Shown here: positions 23,342 through 37,909 of the stretch, one piece after another
How positions within the stretch are numbered: the first letter of the stretch is position 1
How the letters are laid out: the number at the start of each line of letters is the position of its first letter
NCBI GenBank assembly: GCA_037833965.1
Contig: AP031357.1
Location: 16,140,001 to 16,204,000 of the forward strand
Length of the DNA: 64,000 nt
DNA from: Marchantia polymorpha subsp. ruderalis
Lineage: Eukaryota; Streptophyta; Marchantiopsida; Marchantiales; Marchantiaceae
Direction: 5' to 3'
Notes under the pieces: generated by a model
Seen by the model: only the letters and a program-made list of their open reading frames with translations
Told to the model about the DNA's origin: nothing
Databases searched by the model: none
Position numbers and translations under genes: made by a program

Positions 23342-26140
23342 CCTGCTCCCTCAATTCGCAAGGAATGTTGACTAGTCCGACACGCGGTTGATTGGCTAAA
23401 AGCCCACGGGCATACAATGTCCACGTCTCATCCGATTCGAAATACTCACGGTGCAGATGAGTGAAAAAGTAGACGGCATAGACTGATCCTGCTAGGCCTT
23501 GCCACCACCAACAAATAGCTGAGGAAAGCTCTGCAAATACATGTCTGTGTCCAATTCCCGTGCCAAACGAACCACGAGACTATGCTCCTCCAATGCACTT
23601 TGAAACTTCAGCTGCGGCACCACGAGCTAACATCAGAACTCTGTTTCGCAGTCTTAGCATCGCAAAGAAAGCAACAACTGTTTGCTACAGACATAGAGAA
23701 CTCAAAATATGTGCAAAGTAGGCACCGGTGGGTTCACATCACTGAAGATATAGTGATGTCCATTATCGCATAAATCGTAAGTATACAATACACTTAAACC
23801 CTACGAAATTTTCCTTCCTTTCACGATCCACTTTGTCACTCGTTGTCTGGTTTTCTTAGCGGTTACGCAAATAGTAGAATACCAGTCACTTCTATCATTC
23901 GGTTAAGCTAGCCGGATTGACATTCCTTAGAAAATCAGAGGGGCTCGAATCAACCTGCTCACACTGAGCATTCATGTTCTCACAGTCCATATCCTGATGT
24001 TCTGAAAATCCAGAAAATTCCCAAGCCTGGGTGCATCCCGCAAACAAGCTCACGAGAACACTTCCTCGCGTCCCGAAAAGGCAGAAAATTCTGAATATTA
24101 ATCAACAAAAGCCTCAGATGCCCAGAAATTTTCCGATTTTAGCACAGGTTGCCCGACCGGTCTATGTCCACCACACCCGGAAAACGCAGCACGCAAAGTC
24201 GCTGTTGAACGCATAAATATCGAACACGGAGTAGTTCTTAAAACATCCGAATGTCTACAGACCGACATGACATCCGCTCGAGAAAGAGACGGGCAGTCGC
24301 CACCGATTTTTAGTGACAAAGTCGACTGTGATTCGGAAGCAAACAAACTGTCACTACAAACCTTCGCCATTTCTCCTCGAGCGTTACGGATAGTACACTA
24401 CGCGGCAAAAAGCTACACCGTCGCGGAAGAAGGAGGACAGTCAGATCATTTCAGACGTGAGCGTCCACACACGCCAGCTTCGGCAAAGATTCCCATATGA
24501 TCCGTTCTTTGTTTCTTCTTCTTTCGTCAGCTCGGTCGGTGACAGAAGAGGCAACAACACGGGCTCTGAAATGTACAAAGGACCATGGACAGGAACGGAG
24601 AGGGATTCGTTTTCGTATCGGCCGGGAGTTACTATGTCACTTCCATGATGGACGTCCCGAAGGCCAACGGGAGGCCTGTATAACAGATCTCAAGAATATG
24701 GTTTTGCTGGTTTGAGGCCGCGATGGCTATTTATTTGAGTACTCAGACATCACCCTCCGCCTATCAACGAGGTGAAATCTTGAATCACAACCCTACGAAA
24801 GAATTCGACATCGGAATCGACCACCAAGAAAAATTCGGCGACTGATGCCTATCGCTCGCTCACCCTGCAGTTCACGCAGACGACGACATCCACGGCCACC
24901 ACCACCACCTCCGATACGGCACGCGAGGTCGACGCGGACTAGCATGGCAAAAGAAGCCCTTTCGAGGCAGAAGACAGCCGAATGTGTGCGTGCTGCGCTC
25001 CGCGACCTCGCTCGCGCAGGCAATCAAGATTCAAACCTGTCTCCCTCAACAATCAGCACCACCACCAGCCCGGGCTGCGCAGCAGACACAGACACAGACT
25101 AGAGCAGAGCAGACCAGAGCAGCAGGGCAGAGTAGTAGCCTACAGTCGAACATGCGACGCTCGCTCGCTGCCGATCCTGCTGCTGCTGCTGCTTCGAGCC
25201 CAGACGCAAAAAAGGCGCCGCGGCGATCGTCCGTCCGAAGGGCGAGAAACAAACAGCGCTTCCGCTGCACTGCTCAGTGGTATGTATATAGATGGGCCCC
25301 AACGGCTCTTCTTCGTCAGTCAAGGGTCCGGTCCCTTCGTTCCTTCGTTCCTTCGTTCCCTCGGGGCCTCGATTCGTAACCACAACTGACCTTTGGCAGC
25401 CAAGGGGAAAGGCGGTTGCCCGTTCCCCTTTCCCCTATCGGAGGCTCAACTTCCGGAGGCCGAGCCGGATGAGCTGGCGGGCGCTCATTCGCGCGCGGTT
25501 CGAGATGATCTTGGCTTCCAGGGGTTCGAGAGCCACGTGGTCCGCGGGTCCGTTCGCCCTCTCGGCGACTGACGGGCGACAGGAGGTCGCTCCGAACGGT
25601 ACGCGTCAATTCGTATGTCCCTAACGGTAAATGGAAAGTTAATCATACGTCGCTTCTCCTCTTCTCTTTACTGGAGCTTCCTTACAAGAACAGTCTCCGT
25701 AAAGTGACAAAGTCGTCGTCGTCGTCGTCGGCTGCAGACTTTCCGTCGTCGGGGTTTTCCGGGCCCGCAATAAGTGCAAGTGTCTCAAAAGGTTACCTTA
25801 TTTTTGAATCGTGCTCTTGTAACGGAAATATTGGTGCACTTTACTCTACCCGGGCCGAGAGTCCTGAACAAGCTTCCGGCCCGAGAGCCTTTTCAGACAC
25901 AGCTGGAAGTGGGCCAGCTGCTTCCGTCAGCTGCTCGTTGTTCCTCGATCCACTCCCGTCTGGAATTCCCGCTGACAAGAACCTCTGCGCTCACGGAAAC
26001 CAATCTGTTCTCGATGGCGAACTATGGCTGGCAGTCCTCGTTGGCCGGCCTGACCAGGTTACGACAGCCTCAAGGAGAAGCTCTTTCCGCTGTATTTGAA
26101 ATTCCCATCGCCCCACTCTCCTTCCAGACAGTAAACAGGT
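23342..26140. other. FZR upstream region, GC-rich, no gene assigned
   Basis: From about 24500 to 26100 the DNA is GC-rich, with simple repeats: CCTTCGTT-type units near 25335-25365, GCT repeats near 25180 and GTC repeats at about 25711-25730. Many open frames overlap on both strands (for example 25704-26099 and 25774-26142 plus), which fits base composition or a promoter-type CpG-rich region. I could not assign a protein family to any of them. Promoter or 5' leader sequence of FZR is the likeliest content of the part nearest to 23342. Confidence 0.45.
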
Positions 26141-29100
26141 AATTAAAAGTGAGAAGGAAGAATGAAAGGAGGAGGTGCAGGTGGGCACAACAGGAAAAAA
26201 GGGTCCATTGCCCTGAAAAAAGATTGGATCATTCTTCCGTGAAAAGTTAAAAGGGATAGTAAAACATCTTCAAAGCATAGATGTCCGAAAACCAAAAGAA
26301 TAAAGACTAGACTGTGTTCCAATAGCATCGCTATTGCACCATATGTCTTGCAATTTCTAAAGTATGTACACTATGAAAGTCTACACAACACATGAATATA
26401 GAAAGACTCATGAACCTGCGGTATTCATGTGTAATGAAGTACACAAGCGAACAAATCTATGTACCGTAGAGCAATGCATAAGTGTAGACCTAATGACAGT
26501 AATATTTTTGCAGTCTAATATGATAGTTTATCATGCATTACTTCCAGAAAAAATTAGAATTGGGCTCTTATATTCATGTAATTGCTAGCTAGAACTTAGA
26601 GTATGAAGAAATAGCTGACTTTTTAATTTTTTTCGAGTCATGTATCCAATTTTCTTCCAGATATATAAATGATTTCTCTGTGTAAATTATCTATCTCCTT
26701 GTGCAATGGTAAATGTCAAAACGTAATATCATATCTCATTTTTTATTTCAAAGAAATAAAAAATTTTGAACTCTATCTATGCTTAAAAATTAAAACATAT
26801 ATAAAAGTAAATTCTATCACATTTATGGTGTTTCGAATTTTATGATAAATTTTTCAATTCTTGTTCCTGATTCAAACATTATAAGAATATTAAAAATGTT
26901 AAGACTATATGATTTTGACTATGGAAAATTTAAAGACTATAATTGAAGATTGATTTCATGTTTGAAATTGTTTACGATTGAAATCCCATTTCAATCGTTA
27001 GTAAGAAAGTTACAACATCAGACCTTTCACATTTCTGTGTATTCTTTTCAATAAATGTCTTTCTCTATATCTTTTAATATTCTAATGTAACCTCTTTGTT
27101 TTAAAATATTATATTATTTTTAATAATTTTCATTATGCTTGTAAATTGAAAATATTTTTTCGTTCAAAACATGAAATTCCCTTTATTATTATAAGAACGT
27201 ATTTAATTGTATTTATGAATCGTGTTGATATTAAATAATTGTTTGGCTCAAAAATATTGATGTATTTTAGATATAAATGAATGAAATATTTTTATTTTGT
27301 AATGACACTACCAATAAACTGTTGAAGAAACACCATCAACCCATTCACAATTGGAAATAGTCAGGCAACATGGAGCTACATCCGATACCATCACAATGGA
27401 GTAGATTGTTCATCAGTTCTTAAGTCTTCATACCATTTCGATCTAATTGTGTCCAAAGAACGAAGGTTTTAAAATAACTTATTTGACATGATTGATTCAA
27501 CAATTTACTAGCTAATGCCATAAGTAAACACTAGAAACATTTAGTCTAGAATTTGATCACATATATTGAATTAAAATTGGTATATCACATGGTACATTTT
27601 GTTATACTATTTCACACATTCTTTAACAAGCATACCACCTCAGACATACATAGTTTCATATCCATATACAAGAGTAGAGTTATTATCGTATAAATTTAGA
27701 TCTTTGTAATCTCCAACAGGATCTTAGTAGATCAAAGAAGGAAAGGCTATCATAACAACAAACATTCAACATTGTGTCAAATTTGAGTAAAAGATACTCA
27801 AAATATGAAGAATAAAAATATATTCTAATCTTAGAGTTTATTTCTCACTCCCCTCAGTTCAGACAGAGGAGAAAAAATAATACAACCTATTCGATTAACA
27901 TGTTTCTTATAGCAAATGTATGTCTAAAGTCCTGAATTGAACCCTCCGATCATCTATCTAATCTACAAAGAATCTGCATAATCTAGACGTCATGACAAGA
28001 CGGGGTATCTAATACATACGGGGTACTAAAAGTGTAGAATAGATACTATCTATTCTACACTTTTGTGGAAGCACTGGGGCGAGCATCGGCATCATCTCGT
28101 AAGTACAAACGGGAGTGAGGAGTGAGGGAGTGGCATTTATAGTCGATGGTCGTTCGAGAATCACGTTGCACGTAAAAGCCGATTCCACCTTGCGCAGTCG
28201 GTAGGCAGTCGAGGATTCGCGTTGTAGGTGCGAGAGGCTCGAACCATAAATTGGAAGCTGCTTTGACGGCGTCAGGTTCAGCATTCATTGCTTTTCGTTA
28301 TCATTCTTGTCATTCTTTCCGACACAGCTGTAACTTTGGAGCACTTCGGATGAGGACCCACGGGCTCTGGCCCTGTGCTCATCTACAACGACCACTAGCG
28401 TTCCACCATGTCCTCCGTTCGTACCTCACTCCTTGCAACTGGCGAGGCAATCTTCGGCAGATCACTTCTAGCCGCTAAATTGACGCTTGCGCCAAATTTG
28501 TCCGAATCTTCAGTCTGTTTGCTTGTCTTGTATCTGTTCTGTGAGCCATGGGACGTCGGTGGTCAGTCAGAGTCAGAATGGGGAATAGTATGGCTGAAGC
28601 ATTTTTCCTCAAGCATCCAATATACATCCGTAAGCGAGGATGATAGACTACCTCGTGGACTTACTTTTTAGAGCTATAAACGGGCAAGGTAAACATCAAG
28701 GGTACAAGATTCACAATTTACATACATCTGAGCATAAGTTATCCCATGAAATTATTTATCTCTACCAAGTATTTATGAGAGAATGTTAACATACTATTAA
28801 AATTCTATTCCAGTATCATGCATTCCACTCTTATTTCACCCAATCATTTGTAAAATCCATGGTGTGGATAGATCGACTTTTTTGAGAATACATATATATT
28901 TCTCTCATACTGGTGTATCCCAGTATAGAATACGAGCAGAAGTGTTTGCCACTTCCAGGAAAATGGCATATTTTAGAGAACCCGAGCAGGCAATTGGACT
29001 GGATTGTGGGAGGAGTCCGTACAAACCACATAGGTTAAATTTCGATTTGTCCACATGATACTTCAGATTCGATACGATTGCAACAACACTAGACTCTAAT

Positions 29101-30690
29101 CTGACAGTATAATATAACAACTTGAGCTCATCATCCTTTTGTACATGGCTTGTGATATTGAGTAGATTATAATAGAAAATAAATAAAATCATCCTTTAAT
29201 TTGAATTTTAGAATTTAAATCAAAGCTAGAATATTTTAAATTAAAATATGATTTTTTAATTATATCTTCTTTTCCATTTCATATATAATCGGCAATACAA
29301 TTTAAAAAACTCTAAGATACAACATACCGACTATCTTATTTATAAAAATATTAAAAAGATGGGCGAATATGAATTATATGCCCATGTATAAGATTTACTT
29401 TGACATATCGACTTTCTTATTTACTAAAGTGAAACACACATTATAAATCATAGTAAGGGAAAGAAAGCATTTTCCAAACCATGATAAATTAAATCATTTC
29501 AATCTTATAAGTCATCGATAAACTTACATACTTTAATACATTTATTCAATTCAAACCCATGTGATGCAGAAGACAGATTTACGTTTTAACAAAAGTTTAA
29601 AACACTCAAAAGTTTCACTAATATACCTGAATATCTGTCCCCAACATACACTACCCGAAACTGGTAAGTTATAAAACTTAAATTAATAATACAAAGTAAC
29701 TATTTGTCATATTCAAAAAAATATGACCATGCATTAATATAGAAGTTATTAATGGTCTAACTAGTACCATTAATAGTCAGCTCCGTTATATCTTGAAGTT
29801 CTCCAGTCAATAAAACACATCTGATGTTGCAATCAACAAGATATCCTGCTTCTTTTGTCAATTTGCAATACACGTAAGATGTTACCAAATTCTACATCAC
29901 TACTTCAAAGTTTTTGTATCGACGTCATAATAAACTTTGTTTTATTTTCGAAACTATCTAAAACCATGAGTACTGGATGAAGTTCTTCATACGAAGTGGG
30001 TACGAATAGTCTCACAGATGATCCAATTCTATCATTTGTGGATTTTGTGTCTTTGCAAGTATTACATACAAACAAGTTCTTAGCGCGACAAAGTTGATTA
30101 GAGAGGCAAAAGAAACTAGTTGAAGTTAGGAGTGGCTCTATGAAAATGTACATGGGAGACCTTCTTGCGTCCTTAAGCATTTTGTTTCAGGATGCAACAA
30201 GGATGCATGACATGTTGAATAAGTGATAAAAAACTAAAACCAGGTTTACATTGAATAAACTTCGATGTGTTCCGAGCTCTCCAAACATTTAAATGGTAAC
30301 CAGCCAGTACATTCAATGCTTCAACTCTTATTCAAGGCCGAATATCATACAAAGGGTGAATTTCGATTTCCATTCCATGAAGTCAAGAAGTGAGGAGAGT
30401 CACGTCACATCACATGAAAATCAGTAATCTCCAGCCTTCAATGCTTCAAAATGCTCGCCTCGGAATAAAAGGTGGCAAATATGTTCCACAACAGAGATTG
30501 CTTGAATATTGACAACTAATTCCTGTTTAAAATCAGATGGAAAAAATTGTGCACCCTGGTTTGATTATGCCGTAATCGAGTGCTGACATATACCTAAGTA
30601 GTGTACATCCGAATCTTAGACCTCCCCACTAAAATGGCGACATTGTCAATTTTCTAACCTGAGGGGTGCTGAGCTGTTTCGATCCAGTCT
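26141..30690. other. AT-rich intergenic, no gene seen
   Basis: About 4.5 kb of strongly AT-rich DNA with only short frames. No recognisable coding, RNA gene or terminal repeat pair apart from the hairpin at 28028-28064. Composition falls sharply to AT at about 26600-27900 and 29200-29900. Confidence 0.65.
28028..28064. repeat. Perfect hairpin, 17-bp stem
   Basis: Arms 28028-28044 and 28048-28064 are exact reverse complements with a 3-base loop (ACT). It lies at the edge of a more GC-rich patch (28060-28660) within the AT-rich gap. Confidence 0.95.
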
Positions 30691-30695
30691 AACCA

Positions 30696-33600
30696 CTAGA
30701 TAACATCTGCATATTCTCCAGTTGCCCTGCAAAAAATAGATATCTCAGGAGGGTTAGACAAAAAAACCACATCTATCACGAGGGTCGGTATGTGACAACA
30801 GTCAACAGTCCTACACACATAACTAACGAGAAAGTAAAATTGCAACACTTGCGTTGCTTTCTGAGACAGCTAAAGAGAGAGCTGTGTAACAGTTACAAAG
30901 TATATACAACTTTAGCCAGCTCCTTTCAAAATCACTGTATTCAACTTGCCCCAGAACATTGACATTAGAAAGATCTTTCTTCCATTTCATAATAAGAGAG
31001 CAACGCACCTATCATATCGAAGCGTTGCTTCCCCTATAGTCCCCGCTGCCTTGTTGCGAACCTTCCTCACAAGAACCTGCATTGCAGAGCCCCGGAGTTT
31101 AAGAATAGCTAACAGTCATGTACCAGGTCAGGGACAATCTACTACGTGCAGTGAGTGCATTATGTTTGAGACGTTACTAGTGTGATGGGTATCTGACCTG
31201 AACTTGATCAAGAGGACCCGCATCCGGATCACGATTACGATGGATCACTAATCCATTATCGCATTTGTTAATAAAGTGTGCACTGCCACTAATGTCATAA
31301 AGTCCTGGTGCCTCACCCCTCCAGACTTGCAGCTGCAAGAAGCGCGTCATTTATCCATTTGTCAGTAAGGTTATGATACAGATGATGCGCGGCCACTCCA
31401 CAAACTATTGCAGGCCAAAGCGTCCTAATCTGCACTAGCCCTCATTAAAAGGGGCTTCAATTTCTGCGTCTAAGAGGGAACAGCTCCTCCCTTCTGGACA
31501 AAGAAATATATAAGAAATATCAGCCGTTTAATATCAGAATACTGACCTGTTTTGGGTGAGCCACAAACCAGACATGGCAATCGTGATGTTGAGCGAAGCG
31601 CTTCACTCTTGTTAGCATCTGACTCACATACTCTGTCTCCGTCCTGTGATTCAAATAAATCGTGAATTATTAACCTTTGATCCACAACAACTAATGACAT
31701 TGATGGTAACGACTAAACTTTATGTAGTACGTAGATCCGACCAATTCAAGGCAAGTGTAAGATTGCACCGCTTATCATTAAAGCTAAAAAGCATTGGCAT
31801 CCATCTCACTACATCGCTTGAGATGCTTCACTATCGTGTGCGTTGACAAAAAGGGGTGAAACTTCGACGAGATACAATTATTCCGTACTGCGCGGGGCGA
31901 CACTAAGTTTTGAATGCCGTATTGATCTTATGATTTCGGGAGAGTTTTGGATAACCGGTATAGTTGCCTACAAGAACTAGCGGAGGTGTTGAGAACGCAC
32001 TGACTACTGGGCCGTTGGTGATCAAGTTCATTATAGGGATCAATCACAAGTCCTCGAACTCCGTGTCTCAACACTGCAGCCTTTGCAAGATCCAGGACCC
32101 AGTCGACAGACGGCAGTTCATCATCTTCGCATCTGCAAGAGGACGTTTTGAGTGAGACAATCTTGACAAACTAAACAGATACTAAACAAAGAGTAGATTT
32201 TGCTCTTTGCTATGCAAACGGAGACTTCGATGCACAGTTGTACGAAAGAGTTTGTCCTGTCGTCGCCAAGCACAAAGCCCGAAAGGCTTTACCACGACAC
32301 ATCTTCTCGCTTTGCTATCAAAATTAACAAGCAACGACTTCACTGACCACCGCATTTACTTTCATTTGGGAGCTTGTACTATTGCAATTCAGTTCCATGC
32401 TGATATTGGACAGTACCACAACTGGTTGTAAAGCATGCAACTAAGACCTGCTTTCAATTGACTTTGGTCATTCACCTGATAAGAAAAAAATTTTGGTTTA
32501 GCCATGATTTGCCCCGCTCAAAGGCACCCTTGTCCATTCGGGATATCGAGTTTGCATACCTGAGATGGCAGAGTGAATGGTTTCAGGACCTAGCATAGGG
32601 CACAAACTTCACACCAAAACTTTATATCCAAATGTACAGTGACCAGACATAAAATATACATACATCAAATCACACAGACGTCCAGTTCACACAAACACGT
32701 ACGGTGCATCGAAGAAAGGCTTTTTCAAATGCTTTTCCAGCAGCTTCCGTGCGTGTTCACGCACCTGTGATAGACAAACACAGCATGTTAGGTTGCTTTC
32801 CTTTAGGATCCATACCAATAAGTCGGAACAGGAATCACAATTTCAGGTGCTATATGAGGAAGAAATACTTTCCACGAGATCTACATTCGAAGACCTACAA
32901 GCTTCCCGTCCAAAGTAACATGGTCAACAGACTGAGTGCCAATACATATGCAGTATAAAAGCACCTTATTCTCCATTGAACACAAAGCAAATGTCCAGTT
33001 GTAGTCGCGACTTAGGTTACAAAGAAGAGCGTCGATCCATTCACTTTTGCCTGAGTTCGGTACTCCTGTTACAACAGTGAGTTCTCCGGGTACCACCTGG
33101 TTCATTACACTTCATGAGCATAATCAAATACTACTAAGCAATTGAAGTTAAATGTTATTCATAATGCTCATTATTGATTGGTGGAAAATCAATTCGCCAG
33201 TCAATCACTAATTCGATACTTAGATTTCCTGGCTGCTATTGCAGAATCACACTGACAAAGGGCAGGAGACTTTGTAGAGCTTACCCGATAAATACTGTCC
33301 AGACCGGACCAGCCAGTCGAAACACCTCGCTCATCTCCCATTCTCAGATGATAATAGTCATCAATTTCCTTGAAGAACTGAGAAAACTGAAATAGCCCAC
33401 GAATAGGGTACAATTCTGATGTCTCGATCACATTCCGTACCGCCTCCGGTCCCAAATACTGGAGAACCTGCGACACCGAAAAATTGATACAAAATCCTCA
33501 ATAATATTCATTTAGGATTCTATAACTAACAATTAAGAAAATCTGGTTACTACTACCACGCTGAAGCTTGGTGCGACCCATCATTCGAGCAATACAATCA

Positions 33601-36600
33601 AAAGATATTCCTTATACACATACTTTGGAATTCTTGCAAGATGTCAGATACTAGATGGGATGGCTTCGTAGAAGTTCTTTGGAGATATTATATAAATGTC
33701 TACTAAAATGATAAGGGATTATCATTGAAGCAGCAACCGCAATGTACCTCATTGGCGTCCTTGCATACTGCAGCCTCACCTTCACGTTTGGGCCACTTTA
33801 CGCGCCAGCACCTTTAAAAAAGACATATTTCATAAAGCTTTCATTACTCCGCTATTTCAGGGGAAGATTTGCCTCTGAGAAGTTCCTCGGCGAAATACTC
33901 GCAGCATGTTAACAAGAACCTTAACAGGTTGGAATCATTCTCCAAAAAAATGGAATCTTAGTATTAAGTGAACAATTTTGTTTCTTTCAAAACAGATGAA
34001 CAGCAATATTTTGTGTATTGAATCCTCGAACCAGTAAAACTCATATCCTACTCTCTCAAATATCGATGCTACTTATAAATGTCGGTCCATATCCATAAGG
34101 AGAGCCAGAATAGAGTCTAAAATAAACAACACTTTCTGACGCTTAAACATAACACAGCTACCAATTGACTTAGGATCTTAATCCCCAGCGAGCATAAGCA
34201 AAAGTAGGTGACTCGTACATTATAAAGTTATGGCATTTATATCGCAATGCCTCGGATACTCAGGATATTTTCTACTGTACTGGACCCTCTAACTTCCCAC
34301 TTATGACTATAAAGCATGCAACAGAAGCATCTTGCTTTTGAGGATCATGGCAGTAACCTTACCGTTCACGGCCTAGACGACGGGCTAATTCTTCGGCGAG
34401 TGCGAGTCCAGGTTCATCAGAATCGGTTGCTAAAACAATCCGGGTTGCCTGTAATCATCATACATTGGGAGCTCGTAAGCGAGTACCAATTTGAATAATT
34501 TTTTCAAATGCAGATTAATGTAATTTTATCGTGGAAAATGTTCTAAGATAGAACTATTAGGCGAACTGTAAAAGGAAGTGGAAGAGAACAGATGATGCTC
34601 ACATTTGTGAAATACTCACGACAATTGTAGAGATATTCGTACTTCTTATCCTGGAAAAACATTCTTGAAGTTAGAGAACAACTCGATAGTCTTATCCGAC
34701 TTGATTCTCTACGCATAAATAACGGGTCACTCGAATATCCGATACCCGGCAAAGCTTGATTTCGTACGTAATAGCGACTGGTTGGTGACAAACCTACCTG
34801 TACCCAGAACAAGAACATCGCAAGGAGGACATCAAAGCAGTTACAAAATCAAACCTGTGTTGCAATTGTTGAGCCTTTGGGAACAGCCCCATCGGATGTC
34901 ACCCTTGAAACATTTGTATCGGTAGACACTTTGGGAGGCGCGCCATCTGGTACACTAACACAGTTTGTATAACCTGCTTCGTAGAGTGTAAGCTTATCAA
35001 TTTCTCCCTCGACCTGGAATCCAAAAGCATTCATGAGGAAGTCTACATCGACTACACATTATCCAGGCATTATCCAGAACTCTCCTCCCAACAAAAGCTT
35101 TGGCTCAGACAGGCGAAACGCATCAAATCCAAAATCGCGACAGAATTGTCAAAGAGGCTTACAATTATGATCTCTTTCGAATTTTTTATATCATCCAAAC
35201 CATAAAGCACTTTCTCAGCACCTTTCACCTGTCAAGGAATTCAAAATCGATCACAACTTTGTTCACACAAAAATATACTGCGTAGACATACTTAAAATTG
35301 TTGTAGCTAGGCTGGATACTAACTCGGGGCATACGCATGCAAGGATGAGACCCTTGCAGAAATCAGACACCATAGCCTTGACTACTGATAAAAAAAGATA
35401 GAAGAGACATTCAACGAACAAAACGGATCTGTATATACACAACCGTTGGGTTGATGAGGCATCAAGGAAAATGAAGTGCATACGCACTTGCCAAAATTTT
35501 TTGTCCACGCTTCGAAACTTGCAATTTACAATGTCTCCCTCACGCGTGTAAGGAAACGCAATGACGACCTGCGATGAAGAAATGTAGCATGTAAGATGGC
35601 GCACGGGCAAAGAGAAAGTACAACCTTCGTCCAGGAAACTGAATTAAGAACAAATTTGTTCGTACATCTCCAGTTGTGTTGATGCATCGCACTTGATTCT
35701 TCTCAAGAGTATTGGCTGAAATGCCACGTTCGTGAAACCACTCAACAACCTGTTCCATACATAGCAATGTTTACTTCTTTAATATTGACCACTTGAATAT
35801 GCTCAGGGACGGAAAGCAGACTGCTGCCCTACACACTAGTGACTTGCAACTCAGTAACCCAAGAGAGAGAGATTACGAGATTCGAACTAGGAGAAAAAGA
35901 CTTATCTACTCTATATAATGATATATTTTACAAAACTACAATAGTATGACAGAGACTTACTTCAATCGGAGGGGGCTGAAGGGCGAGACTTTCGATGGTA
36001 ATAGGCTGAGGCTTTACGTTTTGCTTCATCTCTTTTGCCACTTTCGTAGGTCTCGCCGTCCCATTTGTATGAGCTTCATCCTTGGTTCCAACGACCTGAA
36101 TGTAATAGCATCAAGACGTTCAGCTTGATATAGATAAAATTAACTCGATTAGACCAACAAACTGTCAGAAAATGTCAGTACAACCTTGGCTTGAAGAAGA
36201 GAACTCGTAAGAAAATCTTAATCGATATCGAGTGTGTTCAGTCTCGACATGCGCAACATCTACCAGTTTACAAGCAAATACGATAATTTCCAAGACGGTA
36301 CCTTGGTGGGTCCGGATCCTTTCCATCCACAGGTTCCTCTGTGGCATATCCACAGGGCAAGTCTGCAAGGACCACAGCAAAAATGAGCTAAGACTGACAC
36401 AGAGAATAACGTCAGCAGGCTCCAATGCTGTCAAGCACTATCAAAACCGCAGTATCAAGGACTGCAAATATTAATATCCATTCTGAATTATATAATCTTG
36501 CTACTCAACCATGGCAAAAGAATACACAAAACGTGCATGTTGCAAGAATAGAAAGGTTTCAAAGAATTGGTAATATCGAATGAACATTCAGTGCCACATT

Positions 36601-37906
36601 TTCAAATTTATACTCTGAAGTCATCAAAAAACATTTCTATGCTTATGAAGTTTAATTTTAAATGAAAAACGATCCATATGATAAAATGGTGTTTCTCAGA
36701 ATGCTTACCCTGTATCGTCAATGCCGACAGCAAGACTTTTTTCCCTGTTAGTGCCTCCATCACACTGCATTCAAACTCACGTATTCAGTAAGAACTCAAC
36801 AAACAAGGAGACATTGACCAGTAATTGTTTATCCACCTTACATTGATCTGCTCTAGAAGAAATGCTCTGTTCAATCGAGGATAATACTTTATCAACACAT
36901 TCTGATCAATTTAGAGGCTGTGTCCATCTCGAAACATCTCGGGGGAGCAAAGTGTCGTTTTATGTACAATATCTGGATACGCGCATTTATATGCTGTCTC
37001 TTCATTTTTTAACCTGAATAATGTTTTAACAGCTTTTTGTTAGCGATTCACAGAATGTATACATCTCAACAGGTATCGGCGGGAAAAAGCTTGATTTCAA
37101 TGCAATATCTAGATGAGCGCAATCATAGGTTGTCTCTTCGGTTCTTAAACTGAAGGTTTGAGGGGGAAAGCGATTTCACCTCTGGGCAAACGATACGGTA
37201 CTGTCCGGGGGCGTAGGATGGTAAAATTATGTTGACCTTAGCGAGCTGCTCGCGTGTAGTTTTCTCATTGTTCCTAGGAACGGGTTCTCTTTCTCGTGCC
37301 ACTGCAATTTCCAAAAGCACTTCATTATTGTGCTAAATGGACACAACATGCACTAGTCTACACGCCAAACTACGACTGTGAGAAAATAAAACTGAATATA
37401 ACAGCTACCTAGCCAACGGACAAAATTCACGTGCCCAGGTAATGGATCTTCTGGCATATCCAGTCCCCTATAGTGCACGGAAAATGGAATAGACTTCACC
37501 AGCACTGGATGCTTGATCAAACAGATCTGACTTGTTGAGCAAAAGACCTCAATACTTCTCATAAACTGCTTCGCGAGAGACTGTAGAGTTACATGAAGAA
37601 AGACATCACAGTGAAGGGGTTTCTCTACTCACTAGCTGCAGCACCCATGGAGCGGTGAATTGCCAGACTGAGAGATGTTCTGAAGCACCCATTGTAAAAA
37701 CTTCGCTTTCCCCTGGTGAGCTGTGAAATAGGTTCCACACACCGTCGTGGAACTGTCCTACACGTCCGCAGCTGCAACGGTTTACAGCAAAGAGAAGGCA
37801 ACACAGGTAGCCACCAAATGTGCCGGGCCAACCCCGTCGAAGCACTCCACACACTAGTGACCTGAATTCTCCCACCAGCCGCTCTCACATGCCCTGCCAG
37901 CACCAT
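30696..37906 (-). CDS. TWINKLE: TWINKLE-type organellar primase-helicase
   Basis: Homologue of T7 gp4: makes primers and unwinds DNA for mitochondrial (and probably plastid) genome replication. Twenty-one in-phase exons on the minus strand encode 719 aa: 37906-37633, 37301-37180, 36764-36709, 36362-36302, 36095-35961, 35749-35666, 35568-35488, 35228-35163, 35013-34855, 34650-34603, 34448-34363, 33811-33748, 33467-33285, 33096-32965, 32764-32703, 32559-32476, 32132-32001, 31643-31547, 31332-31198, 31076-31009, 30726-30696. Residues 1-90 are Arg/Ser-rich and almost without acidic residues, like an organelle transit peptide. The primase zinc finger has C130, C133 (CPECDGG), C157 and C162. TOPRIM follows with VEGEIDKL (294-301) and ATDSDEPG (369-376). 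Helicase: Walker A GVPNSGKS (484-491), Walker B GLVIDPYNE (593-601), then VWFVAHPKQ and GSAHFINKCDN. Length and motifs match plant TWINKLE (Arabidopsis about 709 aa); both activities look intact. Confidence 0.94.
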
Positions 37907-37909
37907 ACC

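Noticed and set aside
35860-35900. A TTCGAA string resembling a tRNA T-loop
   Set aside because: No acceptor stem, D-arm or anticodon arm could be built around it.
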